A stretch of 5,142 nucleotides of DNA from Nitrososphaerales archaeon TH526 (GCA_014523665.1 JAATVR010000803.1:1-5142), one strand, 5' to 3'; shown: positions 1 through 4,728, numbered from the stretch's first letter. The notes: generated from the letters alone by a model not told the origin. Numbers and translations are program-made.

Positions 1-66
1 AAATAGTGAGTCTTTGTCGATTGTAATAATATCTTCTTCCATATCTTCGTAGTCGTTAGCACGCAC
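1..66 (-). CDS. Possible 5' end of a gene running off the left edge
   Basis: The minus-strand frame is open from a stop near position 89 to the window edge and reads as an acidic peptide (from GTG at 66: VRANDYEDMEEDIITIDKD and on). Start candidates are GTG at 66-64 or ATG at 42-40. A TATA-like stretch (TATTATATG, about 107-117 on the minus strand) would place transcription start near 86-90. No ribosome binding site is convincing. Only about 20 residues are visible, so no family can be named, and chance openness of a short frame is a real alternative. Confidence 0.28.
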   Translation of the reverse strand, partial: MRANDYEDMEEDIITIDKDSLF

Positions 67-165
67 TACTCTTAGTACCAGCTTATTTCAATTATGGGTT
101 ACTTCTGGCATATAATACATATACATGTTTAATTATTTATAATAATCTCAAGCCAAAAATCTCCA

Positions 166-516
166 TCATCTAACCTTCACAAGAATATCTTTTATTATCT
201 TATCATGATCTGCATCGACCTCGGTAGTAACTAAGAGTAAATGGTTTTGTTCCAATGGAAATGTTATCCGTTTGATTTTCTTATATTCTGACATTGCGTA
301 TTTCCCTTTACCGATTTTTGAGGATAAAGAGCCCCTTAAAGCCCATCTGGCCATGGCCTGCAAATTCGATCTTTTAGTTTCCTCTGGGGACAGAAGATTT
401 GCGACTCCTTCACGTTGCCCACCATATTTTATCCCACCTGAATCATCACACACACCTGCGAACCTGATCTTCGAGTCTAAATTAAGAATATCCTTGCATA
501 GGGTGTCAAAATCCAT
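166..516 (-). CDS. DUF6659 family protein
   Basis: This 116-residue soluble protein starts MDFDTLCKDILNLDSKIRFA, which I recognise as the N-terminus of DUF6659, a family of about 110-120 residues found in many paralogues in Nitrososphaerota. Visible family-like segments are the helix at 3-14, the IRFAGV strand at 17-22 followed by a D-x-SGG turn (25-28), GGQREGV (32-38), the central helix ending in MARWALR (55-61), a KYAMSE strand (72-77), and the ITFPLEQNHLLLVTTE strand pair (84-99) ending in a short helix. The layout recalls roadblock/longin-like sensor folds, but that is inference and the function is unknown. There is no membrane segment or metal site. The ATG at 516 fits the conserved family N-terminus. 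AT-rich sequence at 521-547 lies directly upstream, so transcription is probably monocistronic. Confidence 0.9.
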   Translation of the reverse strand: MDFDTLCKDILNLDSKIRFAGVCDDSGGIKYGGQREGVANLLSPEETKRSNLQAMARWALRGSLSSKIGKGKYAMSEYKKIKRITFPLEQNHLLLVTTEVDADHDKIIKDILVKVR

Positions 517-520
517 ATTC

Positions 521-547
521 GTATTATATTATATAGGAAATATCTAA
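521..547. promoter_or_regulatory. AT-rich, probably bidirectional promoter region
   Basis: This stretch holds TATTATATTATATAGG and AGATATTT-like sequences (the latter on the minus strand). On the plus side a TATA centre near 526 lies about 25 nt before the ATG at 551. On the minus side the AGATATTT stretch lies about 25-30 nt before the DUF6659 ATG at 516. No Shine-Dalgarno sequence stands before either start, so leaderless transcripts are likely. The exact box assignment is uncertain because the whole stretch is A/T. Confidence 0.45.
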
Positions 548-656
548 TAAATGTCTTGTTACATAAATCAGGTAGTATTTCGAGTCCTCAAATCAAATGA
601 ATATCTAATCCACATATCGGACCAAGTGAGAAAGTCTCGAATTCTTCAGTAGACGG

Positions 657-697
657 TTAGCTCTCAAACGGCAAGGCATTGGAGCTAAAACGTTTGA
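657..697 (+). other. Two interleaved 7-bp pairings (pseudoknot or switch topology)
   Basis: TTAGCTC (657-663) is exactly complementary to GAGCTAA (682-688). The directly adjacent TCAAACG (664-670) is exactly complementary to CGTTTGA (691-697). The order of arms is A-B-A'-B', which is pseudoknot topology. The loops are 0, 11 and 2 nt, so a classic coaxially stacked H-type fold would be strained, and two alternative hairpins are equally possible. The surrounding 60 nt are about 48% GC by hand count, higher than the neighbouring spacer. Whether this DNA is transcribed is not known. Confidence 0.3.
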
Positions 698-751
698 AGA
701 TTACGGTTGGGAGGGACGATTCTCGATACTTCGAGTAGTTCCATTGCACTC

Positions 752-770
752 TCAAACACTTTGATATACA
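752..770 (+). promoter_or_regulatory. Dyad TCAAA-CAC-TTTGA abutting a TATA-like box
   Basis: A perfect 5-3-5 inverted repeat at 752-764 runs into GATATACA (763-770), a TATA-like element that would start transcription near 790-794. A dyad touching a TATA box is a usual arrangement for archaeal repressors that block TBP/TFB binding. The same half-sites occur at 664-668 and 693-697, and CTCTCAAAC is repeated at 661-669 and 749-757. The regulator is unknown and the dyad is short, so this is only a candidate. Confidence 0.3.
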
Positions 771-815
771 CCCCCTTTGCCATGTGAATACATCACAAAA
801 AAAGGAGACAATTTA

Positions 816-866
816 ATGGGTAAGATTATTTCAACAAGCAGTCAACTGTCACATCATGAATTATAA
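816..866 (+). CDS. 16-codon ORF with a strong Shine-Dalgarno sequence (possible leader peptide)
   Basis: AAAGGAG at 801-807 stands 8 nt before an ATG, an ideal archaeal ribosome binding site. The ORF encodes MGKIISTSSQLSHHEL and stops at TAA 864-866, about 45 nt before the zinc-finger gene. A TATA-like GATATACA (763-770) would give a leader of about 25 nt. The peptide has no recognisable motif. It may be a microprotein, a leader peptide for the downstream gene, or a chance ORF behind a purine run. The apparently leaderless start of the next gene makes translational coupling less likely. Confidence 0.28.
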   Translation: MGKIISTSSQLSHHEL

Positions 867-880
867 TAATACTGAACATA

Positions 881-895
881 TTATGTATATTTAAC
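881..895 (+). promoter_or_regulatory. TATA box of the zinc-finger gene
   Basis: TTATGTATATTTAAC lies about 20-26 nt before the GTG/ATG starts at 908/911. At archaeal TATA-to-start spacing, transcription would begin at or next to the start codon, implying a leaderless mRNA. Confidence 0.45.
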
Positions 896-907
896 ATCGA
901 AATAGGG

Positions 908-1240
908 GTGATGGCTAAAGATATATGCTTTTATATGAGCTTTGTTCTTATTATTATGTATCTTGAGATGTTGATACATGAGGTTGTGGGTGACCGTGGG
1001 CTTGGACTAATTACTCGTCGCATAATGAAGAGAAATAAAGGTAATCATGATGTCAATGGGCCTGATTTACATCAGAACAAGTGTCCCACGATACCACATG
1101 GGTATGGCTGCTTTGTCTGTGGTTCTACCTTTGAAACGAATCAAGAGCGGCTAATTCACCTGGAAAGATTTAAACATATAGATTTGTACAATACCGGATC
1201 TCCACAAGAAAGAGAGGAAGTCCACAGACTTTCTCTTTAG
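908..1240 (+). CDS. Small membrane-anchored C2H2 zinc-finger protein
   Basis: This protein of 109-110 residues begins at GTG 908 or, more probably, the adjacent ATG 911. Residues 6-28 form a hydrophobic stretch (ICFYMSFVLIIMYLEMLIHE) that could be one membrane helix, followed by a basic segment (RRIMKRNK). Residues 68-90 form a complete C2H2 pattern, Cys68-x2-Cys71-x12-His84-x5-His90, with the Phe and Leu usual in such fingers; the short tail is acidic and basic. Single small C2H2 fingers are common in archaea and usually lack known targets. DNA, RNA or protein binding are all possible. The ATG at 1025 would give a soluble 71-residue protein, but no promoter or ribosome site supports it. A 59-codon ORF follows after 9 nt, and a long hairpin covers the last codons. 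No partner or pathway can be inferred. Confidence 0.72.
   Translation: MMAKDICFYMSFVLIIMYLEMLIHEVVGDRGLGLITRRIMKRNKGNHDVNGPDLHQNKCPTIPHGYGCFVCGSTFETNQERLIHLERFKHIDLYNTGSPQEREEVHRLSL
1209..1238 (+). other. Hairpin overlapping the stop codon of the zinc-finger gene
   Basis: AAAGAG (1209-1214) pairs with CTCTTT (1233-1238). AAGTC (1218-1222) pairs with GACTT (1227-1231) around a CACA loop. G1217-U1232 can wobble, leaving a 2-nt bulge, for about 12 pairs in all. The first base of the TAG stop (1238-1240) lies in the stem. It could stabilise the mRNA end, pause transcription in the pyrimidine-rich TTTCTCTTT run, or influence translation of the ORF starting at 1250. It also encodes the QEREEVHRLSL tail, so codon choice alone may explain it. 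Confidence 0.4.
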
Positions 1241-1249
1241 TATCATACA

Positions 1250-1429
1250 ATGATAAAGCCTCCACGGCAATATACGACATTTGAGTGGAGCGAACAGTCT
1301 CTCCTCCAGTCTAGAAGCCTGCGAGCCAGGCCTAGTTCAGTCGAAGCCAAAATATTCATTCTAGAGAGCCTAGGAAATAATGAGTGGAAGTTGGAGGAGT
1401 CGATATCAGTTCCACCCCACTTTAGATAG
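1250..1429 (+). CDS. 59-residue hypothetical protein, likely co-transcribed with the zinc-finger gene
   Basis: The ATG is 9 nt after the zinc-finger stop codon, so the two would share a transcript. The product starts MIKPPRQYTTFEWSEQSLLQ, is rich in Arg, Glu and Ser, has Trp at 13 and 46, and contains a probable amphipathic helix around residues 29-50 (SSVEAKIFILESLGNN, then EWKLEE). It ends VPPHFR. There is no membrane helix, Cys pair or recognisable domain. No Shine-Dalgarno sequence precedes it, so expression would rely on reinitiation after the upstream gene or another start. The DNA is about 48% GC (87 of 180 bases at 1261-1440, hand count), well above its neighbours, which suggests a different origin or an RNA function. 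The 48-codon ORF at 1380 may be its frameshifted continuation. Confidence 0.42.
   Translation: MIKPPRQYTTFEWSEQSLLQSRSLRARPSSVEAKIFILESLGNNEWKLEESISVPPHFR
1311..1335 (+). other. GC-rich hairpin
   Basis: CTAG-AA-GCCTG (1311-1321) folds on CAGGC-CTAG (1327-1335) with a 5-nt loop, giving 9 pairs interrupted by an AA bulge. It is enclosed by CTCCTCCA (1301-1308) pairing with TGGAGGAG (1392-1399). It lies within the 59-codon ORF, so it may be incidental to coding sequence or part of a structured RNA. Confidence 0.3.
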
Positions 1430-1526
1430 AGGGCATGGAGGTGTTCAGACGACTGGAATTGTTATCCATCGTGGATGTGAGGTCAATGCGACAATATTAG
1501 GAATACAAATCAGATGGGATACATAG
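1380..1526 (+). CDS. 48-codon ORF overlapping the previous ORF in the +1 frame
   Basis: ATG at 1380 opens a frame ending at TAG 1524-1526 and overlaps the 59-codon ORF by 50 nt. The product begins MSGSWRSRYQFHPTLDRGHG and ends in a region that could form beta strands (TTGIVIHRG, ATILGIQIRW). I recognise no family. It could be the displaced second half of a gene whose first half is the 59-codon ORF, with a one-base shift somewhere in 1380-1429, or a chance ORF in GC-richer DNA. Hairpins at 1443-1457 and 1464-1476 lie inside it. From 1527 to the receiver gene stop I see nothing. Confidence 0.2.
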   Translation: MSGSWRSRYQFHPTLDRGHGGVQTTGIVIHRGCEVNATILGIQIRWDT

Positions 1527-1553
1527 ATAAGATCTTAACCCTAACCTTCTAGC

Positions 1554-2165
1554 TTATTCCAATTCTGTTTTGATCCGTTTCACTAGGGCGTCTGTAGTAA
1601 TAGGTTTTTTAATGAAACAACCTATGCTTTTAAGTGGATGTACTTCTCTTCCTGCATCCGTATTTATTTTCCCTGAAGTCATAAAGCACACCCTTACGTT
1701 GATATCTTTTTGTAAGATTTTCTGGCATAATTCAAAGCCATCCATGAATGGCATGTTTACATCAATAAGTAACAGATCATAATAATTGGGTTTAAATTCT
1801 AATAACGCAGTTACCGGATTATCATAACTATCGACGATCATGGTCGCATTCATCTCCAGACCCATTTTCAATGTAAATGTGATATCGGAATTATCATCCA
1901 CTATCAGAATTCTTTTTAATAGATGGGTATTTGACTGCATTGAAGACTCTTTTTCGAGGTAGTCTAAATTTGTCTGTCTATTTCCGATGGTTCCAAAATT
2001 TGGTCCTTTGCTAACGCCTGGGCTCTGCTCAGTCATATGTCCTTTTTTGGAATCACAAGATTGTGTCGACCACTTAATAAAAACTTTACGACTATTTTTA
2101 ATGGAAGATAAGAGAATTCGATTTCTACACTTATCAGCTGCAAATCCTTTTATAATAAGCGTCAT
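1554..2165 (-). CDS. Stand-alone response regulator (receiver domain)
   Basis: A complete CheY-like receiver domain occupies residues about 83-203: KRILIVDD with acidic Asp90/Asp91, LLLIDVNMP with phospho-acceptor Asp135, Thr163 in CFMTS, and Lys187 before Pro188 in CFIKKPI. No output domain follows, so it should act by protein contacts after phosphorylation by a histidine kinase not in this window. Stand-alone receivers of this type are numerous in Nitrososphaerota. The start is uncertain. ATG 2165 gives 203 residues and has TATATA at 2184-2189, slightly too close for a leaderless start. ATG 2036 (residue 44) has a weak AGGA and a TATA-like TTTTTATTAAG at 2072-2083. ATG 1940 (residue 76) gives the usual compact length. 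The first 43 residues are basic and unlike family members; residues 44-80 look disordered. Confidence 0.9.
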   Translation of the reverse strand: MTLIIKGFAADKCRNRILLSSIKNSRKVFIKWSTQSCDSKKGHMTEQSPGVSKGPNFGTIGNRQTNLDYLEKESSMQSNTHLLKRILIVDDNSDITFTLKMGLEMNATMIVDSYDNPVTALLEFKPNYYDLLLIDVNMPFMDGFELCQKILQKDINVRVCFMTSGKINTDAGREVHPLKSIGCFIKKPITTDALVKRIKTELE

Positions 2166-2181
2166 TGTTTCAAAGTTTTTG

Positions 2182-2190
2182 AATATATAG
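2182..2190 (-). promoter_or_regulatory. TATA box upstream of the receiver gene
   Basis: CTATATATT on the minus strand, centred about 21 nt before the ATG at 2165. At normal archaeal spacing transcription would begin near 2160, just inside the longest ORF, which argues that translation may start at a later ATG (2036 or 1940). Confidence 0.45.
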
Positions 2191-2332
2191 CGACACGAAT
2201 ATGTTTATAGATAGTATTAATCTCAAGATTCATACTTTGTATTAGAAGAGCTACGTGCCTTTTGCAATCCGGCGGATCATAGCATCAAAAAGAGATACCT
2301 AAAAATATTCTAATATTAGTGATGTCCTAGTG

Positions 2333-2548
2333 TCAAATATTAATCTCAACTAATTTTTTCTTGGAAGGCCTTCCTGAAATAATTCGTATTCCATCTTTGC
2401 TAATTCCAAAATGATCTGCTAATTTCTGGATCAGTTCCAGATTCGCTTTACCTCCTTTTGGTCTAGATTTCAATGAGACTGTTATCTCATTCTCGATCAC
2501 TTTAAGCAGGCTTATTGTACCGAACTTAACAATGACGATAAACCTCAT
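2333..2548 (-). CDS. DUF167 / YggU family protein (UPF0235)
   Basis: This 71-residue protein has the DUF167 signature: a strand ending in SLKSRPKGGKANLEL (26-40, with Gly33-Lys34-Ala35-Asn36), the helix IQKLADHFGIS (40-50), then IRIISGRPSKKKLVEI (54-69), the conserved strand-SG-x-S-K-K sequence. Bacterial members run to about 95 residues; the missing piece is at the N-terminus, and short archaeal versions are known to me. The family has a known alpha/beta fold and no established function. The ATG at 2548 has a TATA-like GTATTTTTACC centred about 29 nt upstream and no ribosome binding site, fitting a near-leaderless mRNA. A small membrane protein gene points the opposite way 93 nt off, so the spacer may serve both. 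Confidence 0.85.
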   Translation of the reverse strand: MRFIVIVKFGTISLLKVIENEITVSLKSRPKGGKANLELIQKLADHFGISKDGIRIISGRPSKKKLVEINI

Positions 2549-2641
2549 ATTCTTTGATACCCATACTAATTGGTAAAAATACTCCCGATCTAATCAATCA
2601 AAATCACGGACATGTAAAAATCCCCATGCCATTCCTCGCCG

Positions 2642-2878
2642 ATGATTGCTAGGACGGTGACAATAGTTCTCATCTTCATTATCAGCATAATTGCAATTCT
2701 ATTTATCATAATGATCTCAAAATTGTACGTCGATAACGAGGAAAATAAAATACTGAACAATAGATCATTCATATCCTATTTCCCTAATTCTGATACGTCA
2801 GCTGATACTCGGCTCAATTTACACTTCACTAGACTTGTACAACCTGTGTACTACGTGAGGTCATACTGGAGTAGATGA
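2642..2878 (+). CDS. Hypothetical small single-span membrane protein
   Basis: The 78-residue product begins MIARTVTIVLIFIISIIAIL. Residues 6-26 are strongly hydrophobic and form one membrane helix or uncleaved signal anchor. The rest (27-78) is polar with Asn, Asp and Tyr, has no Cys, and ends YVRSYWSR. The short charged stretch DNEENK just after the helix and Arg4 before it suggest the tail faces outside, by the positive-inside rule. No family is recognised. A weak TATA-like ATGTAAAAAT about 27 nt before the ATG could drive it. The opposite strand is open for 60 codons, but that ORF overlaps the promoter-like area and has less protein-like composition. It converges on the CMD-family gene, leaving a 61-nt gap. 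Confidence 0.45.
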   Translation: MIARTVTIVLIFIISIIAILFIIMISKLYVDNEENKILNNRSFISYFPNSDTSADTRLNLHFTRLVQPVYYVRSYWSR

Positions 2879-2939
2879 ACTAAATTGGATGCAGATTCTC
2901 ACAATAACAAAGAGTACGTACATTATCAAGAACCAAGAA

Positions 2940-3323
2940 CTAGTTGCGCCTGTTCTTTTCCATGTATTCACCCATCTCTTTTAGTTCCTTAACAAAAGTA
3001 TTGTAATCGTAATTTTGTGTATGTAGGACGTTACTCCAAAATGCGGTTAATCCAACTACGGCCGCTAATTCATTTAATTCTTCATCAGTTGCACCCCACA
3101 TCTTTGAAACCTCTTTGTGATATGTTTGACAATAAGGACATTTCACAGCCGCCGCCAACATCATCATTTCTCGGAATTTTTGGGGTATAACAGATTCGCC
3201 CAACTGATATTTCTTAAACATTGGCCACATCTGTGGAAGTATATCTTTTGGTGTTTCTTTCATAAAGCCAGGAACAGTGCCAAATGTCTTTTCAATACCC
3301 TTAATTGTTTCATCGTAACCCAT
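2940..3323 (-). CDS. Carboxymuconolactone decarboxylase / AhpD-like family protein
   Basis: This 127-residue, all-helical, cytosolic protein belongs to the CMD/AhpD superfamily. The active-site pattern is complete: Glu52, then Cys62-Pro-Tyr-Cys65 and His69 in KCPYCQTYHKE, the Glu-x9-Cys-x2-Cys-x3-His arrangement of AhpD-type thiol peroxidase/reductase sites. The family helix LAAVVGLTAFWSNVLH (86-101) follows. The N-terminus (FGTVPGFMKETPKD, 14-27) is typical of archaeal and bacterial single-domain members. The likely role is thiol-dependent detoxification of peroxides or other redox chemistry. A decarboxylase role is unlikely because the CxxC pair is characteristic of the redox branch, but the substrate cannot be read from sequence. 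CTTATAGA at 3345-3352 is centred about 25 nt before the ATG, so the mRNA is probably leaderless and monocistronic. Confidence 0.9.
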   Translation of the reverse strand: MGYDETIKGIEKTFGTVPGFMKETPKDILPQMWPMFKKYQLGESVIPQKFREMMMLAAAVKCPYCQTYHKEVSKMWGATDEELNELAAVVGLTAFWSNVLHTQNYDYNTFVKELKEMGEYMEKNRRN

Positions 3324-3344
3324 GGGAAAATTGATTAATTGACT

Positions 3345-3352
3345 TCTATAAG
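3345..3352 (-). promoter_or_regulatory. TATA box of the CMD-family gene
   Basis: CTTATAGA on the minus strand, centred about 25 nt upstream of the ATG at 3323, the canonical archaeal distance for transcription starting on the start codon. Confidence 0.5.
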
Positions 3353-3509
3353 AAGAATTGCGGAACTATGATAATTTCTGTTCTACTAAAATTTATTGCC
3401 TGACTTAAATTGATCTTACATTGATTGTAAAATCATACTATGAGGATAACGACCCACTAAATTTTAAGTATCGTTTTGGCACATTTGATAAAACGAATAC
3501 AGGCTATGG

Positions 3510-4409
3510 TTAAGACCTGTGAGCAACGATATTTAATCTGACAAAATCTAAGAACCATCCTACCTTCGACCGGTTACTACTTTTTTCAATTTCATCTAAA
3601 AACATCTCAAGGAACAGAGCTTTTAACAAGTCACCATGATCGTCTATTGACAAGCGTTCCAGGTAAGACTTCATCACTACTGTTTTCATAAATTTAGAAT
3701 ATGTGTCGCGATTGGGGAGATTTACACGATCGCTATTTGAGCATACTGTCGTGTTTACATACCCTAATTCCTTTAGCAATTTATTCGTGTCATCAGGCTT
3801 GGCAAAATACCATGGCTGTTTCCAATCAACAAAGTATTCTTTGAATTGATCCAGATACGCAATTCGTTCTAACAGAGTTATGTTTTGTTGTAGATTTCCA
3901 AACCCTCCACACTGGATTAACAATTGGCTACTACTACTATGACTAGGGGTACTGGTGTTGCTGGAGACTTTGCTTTTCTTTCTGATAAGGACATTTCCCT
4001 CTGTACTGCTATTCGTTGGCTTTAGCATTTCCCAAAAGTTTTGAAATGCTTTTCTGTGATCTCCAACCCAATGGAGCGCAGAATTAGAAAAAATGACATC
4101 CAACTTTTTCGGAAGTTCAATATCAGTGAAACTTGACTGAACTATTTCGACGTTGTCAAAGAATTGAAGACTGTCTCTTGCTTGTCTTATCATATTAGAA
4201 TCAATATCAACAGCATAGACCTTTCCTCTTGGGACTTTTCTTGCCAATTCTTTGGTCAGCATTCCAGATCCACATCCTGCGTCCATGACAATTTCATTTC
4301 CAAGCCATTTTCTCCATCCAAGCACCTGTCTACCCCATCTATATTGAACTAAACGTGAAACCTCATCATATGCATGTGCATCCCAGGAACCCTTATTTTT
4401 GTAACCCAA
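3510..4409 (-). CDS. Class I SAM-dependent methyltransferase, Tam-like, with Ser/Thr-rich insertion
   Basis: This 299-residue protein has the Rossmann methyltransferase core: WDAHAYDEVSRLVQ (9-22), motif I VMDAGCGSGM (41-50), the acidic strand end VYAVDID (64-70), DVIFSNSALHWV (104-115) and LKP (129-131). Downstream, LLIQCGGFGN (163-172) and the C-terminal FVRLNIVA (289-296) are typical of trans-aconitate methyltransferase relatives. It should transfer a methyl group from SAM to a small carboxylate or related acceptor; the true substrate is unknown. Relatives go from LKP to LLIQCGG through two or three residues, but here about 30 residues (132-162, rich in Ser, Thr and Lys) intervene, including a run of four Ser encoded by three AGT and one AGC (CTA repeats at 3928-3939). 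The start is TTG 4409: an in-frame TAG lies a few codons upstream and the next Met is within motif I. An A/T run at about 4436-4450 is the likely promoter, with no ribosome binding site. Confidence 0.88.
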   Translation of the reverse strand: MGYKNKGSWDAHAYDEVSRLVQYRWGRQVLGWRKWLGNEIVMDAGCGSGMLTKELARKVPRGKVYAVDIDSNMIRQARDSLQFFDNVEIVQSSFTDIELPKKLDVIFSNSALHWVGDHRKAFQNFWEMLKPTNSSTEGNVLIRKKSKVSSNTSTPSHSSSSQLLIQCGGFGNLQQNITLLERIAYLDQFKEYFVDWKQPWYFAKPDDTNKLLKELGYVNTTVCSNSDRVNLPNRDTYSKFMKTVVMKSYLERLSIDDHGDLLKALFLEMFLDEIEKSSNRSKVGWFLDFVRLNIVAHRS

Positions 4410-4728
4410 TATTCTGCTTATCTATCGTTGACTCTACTCTATTATTATTTATCTGATGGATATTCGGGCTTCAAGAATACAAGTCGAGGTTGTCGTGTTG
4501 CATAGACGTCGACATGGAATACCGACCATTCATTTGCTGAATGACTAAATTTCAGTTTGTCTCTTTAAGACGTCAGTTTTTTGACTGAATAAATGGGGCA
4601 CAAGAGGTAATAAGGAATATGCTTTGCCCTGTATTGGTAACAAAATGAGCAAATTGAAAATTGAATTGGATTTAATGTAGTTAATTTAAACTAAATATTA
4701 ATCGATTTCAAGTCATAAGCCATCGAGC
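4410..4728. other. Spacer without a convincing gene
   Basis: AT-rich spacer upstream of the methyltransferase. It holds a 30-codon plus-strand ORF (4456-4548, Arg/Val/His-rich, starting MDIRASRIQV) with no good promoter, and a 20-codon minus-strand ORF (4471-4533). There are two perfect short hairpins: CATTCA/TGAATG (4527-4543, 5-nt loop) and TCAGT/ACTGA (4573-4588, T-rich loop). No RNA gene, repeat array or mobile element is visible. Confidence 0.5.

Larger units (their letters stand above)
551..773 (+). pseudogene. Possible frameshifted small gene (two open segments in different frames)
   Basis: An ATG at 551 opens a 33-codon ORF (MSCYINQVVFRVLKSNEYLI onward) that ends at TAG 650-652. A second frame is open from 630 to the TGA ending at 773 (44 codons) but has no credible start. 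It reads as ordinary protein, with segments such as LALKRQGIGAKTFEDYGW and RFSILRVVPLHS. The two overlap at 630-652, so one indel there would join them into a gene of about 75 codons. I recognise no family. A 32-codon minus-strand ORF (685-783) and RNA-like pairings occupy part of the same DNA, and chance is possible. This is a proposal, not an established gene. Confidence 0.28.

Noticed and set aside
272..547. 91-codon plus-strand ORF opposite the DUF6659 gene
   Set aside because: It is antisense to a protein with clear family features; its composition is that of a shadow frame and it has no recognisable motif.
685..783. 32-codon minus-strand ORF starting MAKGVYIKVFESAMELLEVS
   Set aside because: It reads like a protein and has a weak TATA-like sequence upstream, but it lies opposite the plus-strand relic segment and is too short to prefer without homologues. 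It is noted as an alternative to that relic.
1214..1223. GAGGAAGTCC, similar to the conserved 5' block of RNase P RNA
   Set aside because: It is inside the zinc-finger coding sequence, and no matching 3' block (AGANNRAU) or other conserved elements follow.
1243..1359. 38-codon minus-strand ORF starting MNILASTELGLARRLLDWRR
   Set aside because: Opposite the 59-codon plus ORF, with no promoter; the plus frame has better context because of the upstream gene.
1570..2190. Two plus-strand ORFs (1570-1782 and 1987-2190) opposite the receiver gene
   Set aside because: The first is antisense to the conserved receiver core. The second covers the N-terminal extension of doubtful coding status but has no promoter or motif.
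2316..2340. GTGATGT resembling a C box of a C/D guide RNA
   Set aside because: One mismatch to the consensus and no correctly placed D box; the same applies to ATGATGT near 1047 inside a gene.
2215..2349. 12-nt direct repeat TATTAATCTCAA (2215-2226 and 2338-2349), with a shorter copy at 143-151
   Set aside because: One copy overlaps the coding end of the DUF167 gene, and a 12-nt AT-rich match is expected by chance in 5 kb.
2590..2772. 60-codon minus-strand hydrophobic ORF
   Set aside because: It is the complement of the membrane helix of the plus-strand gene; A/T-rich hydrophobic codons read as hydrophobic on both strands. The plus frame has the longer, better-shaped product.
3117..3338. 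73-codon plus-strand ORF opposite the CMD-family gene
   Set aside because: Antisense to an intact catalytic domain.
4164..4352. 62-codon plus-strand ORF opposite the methyltransferase
   Set aside because: Antisense to motif I and flanking conserved sequence.
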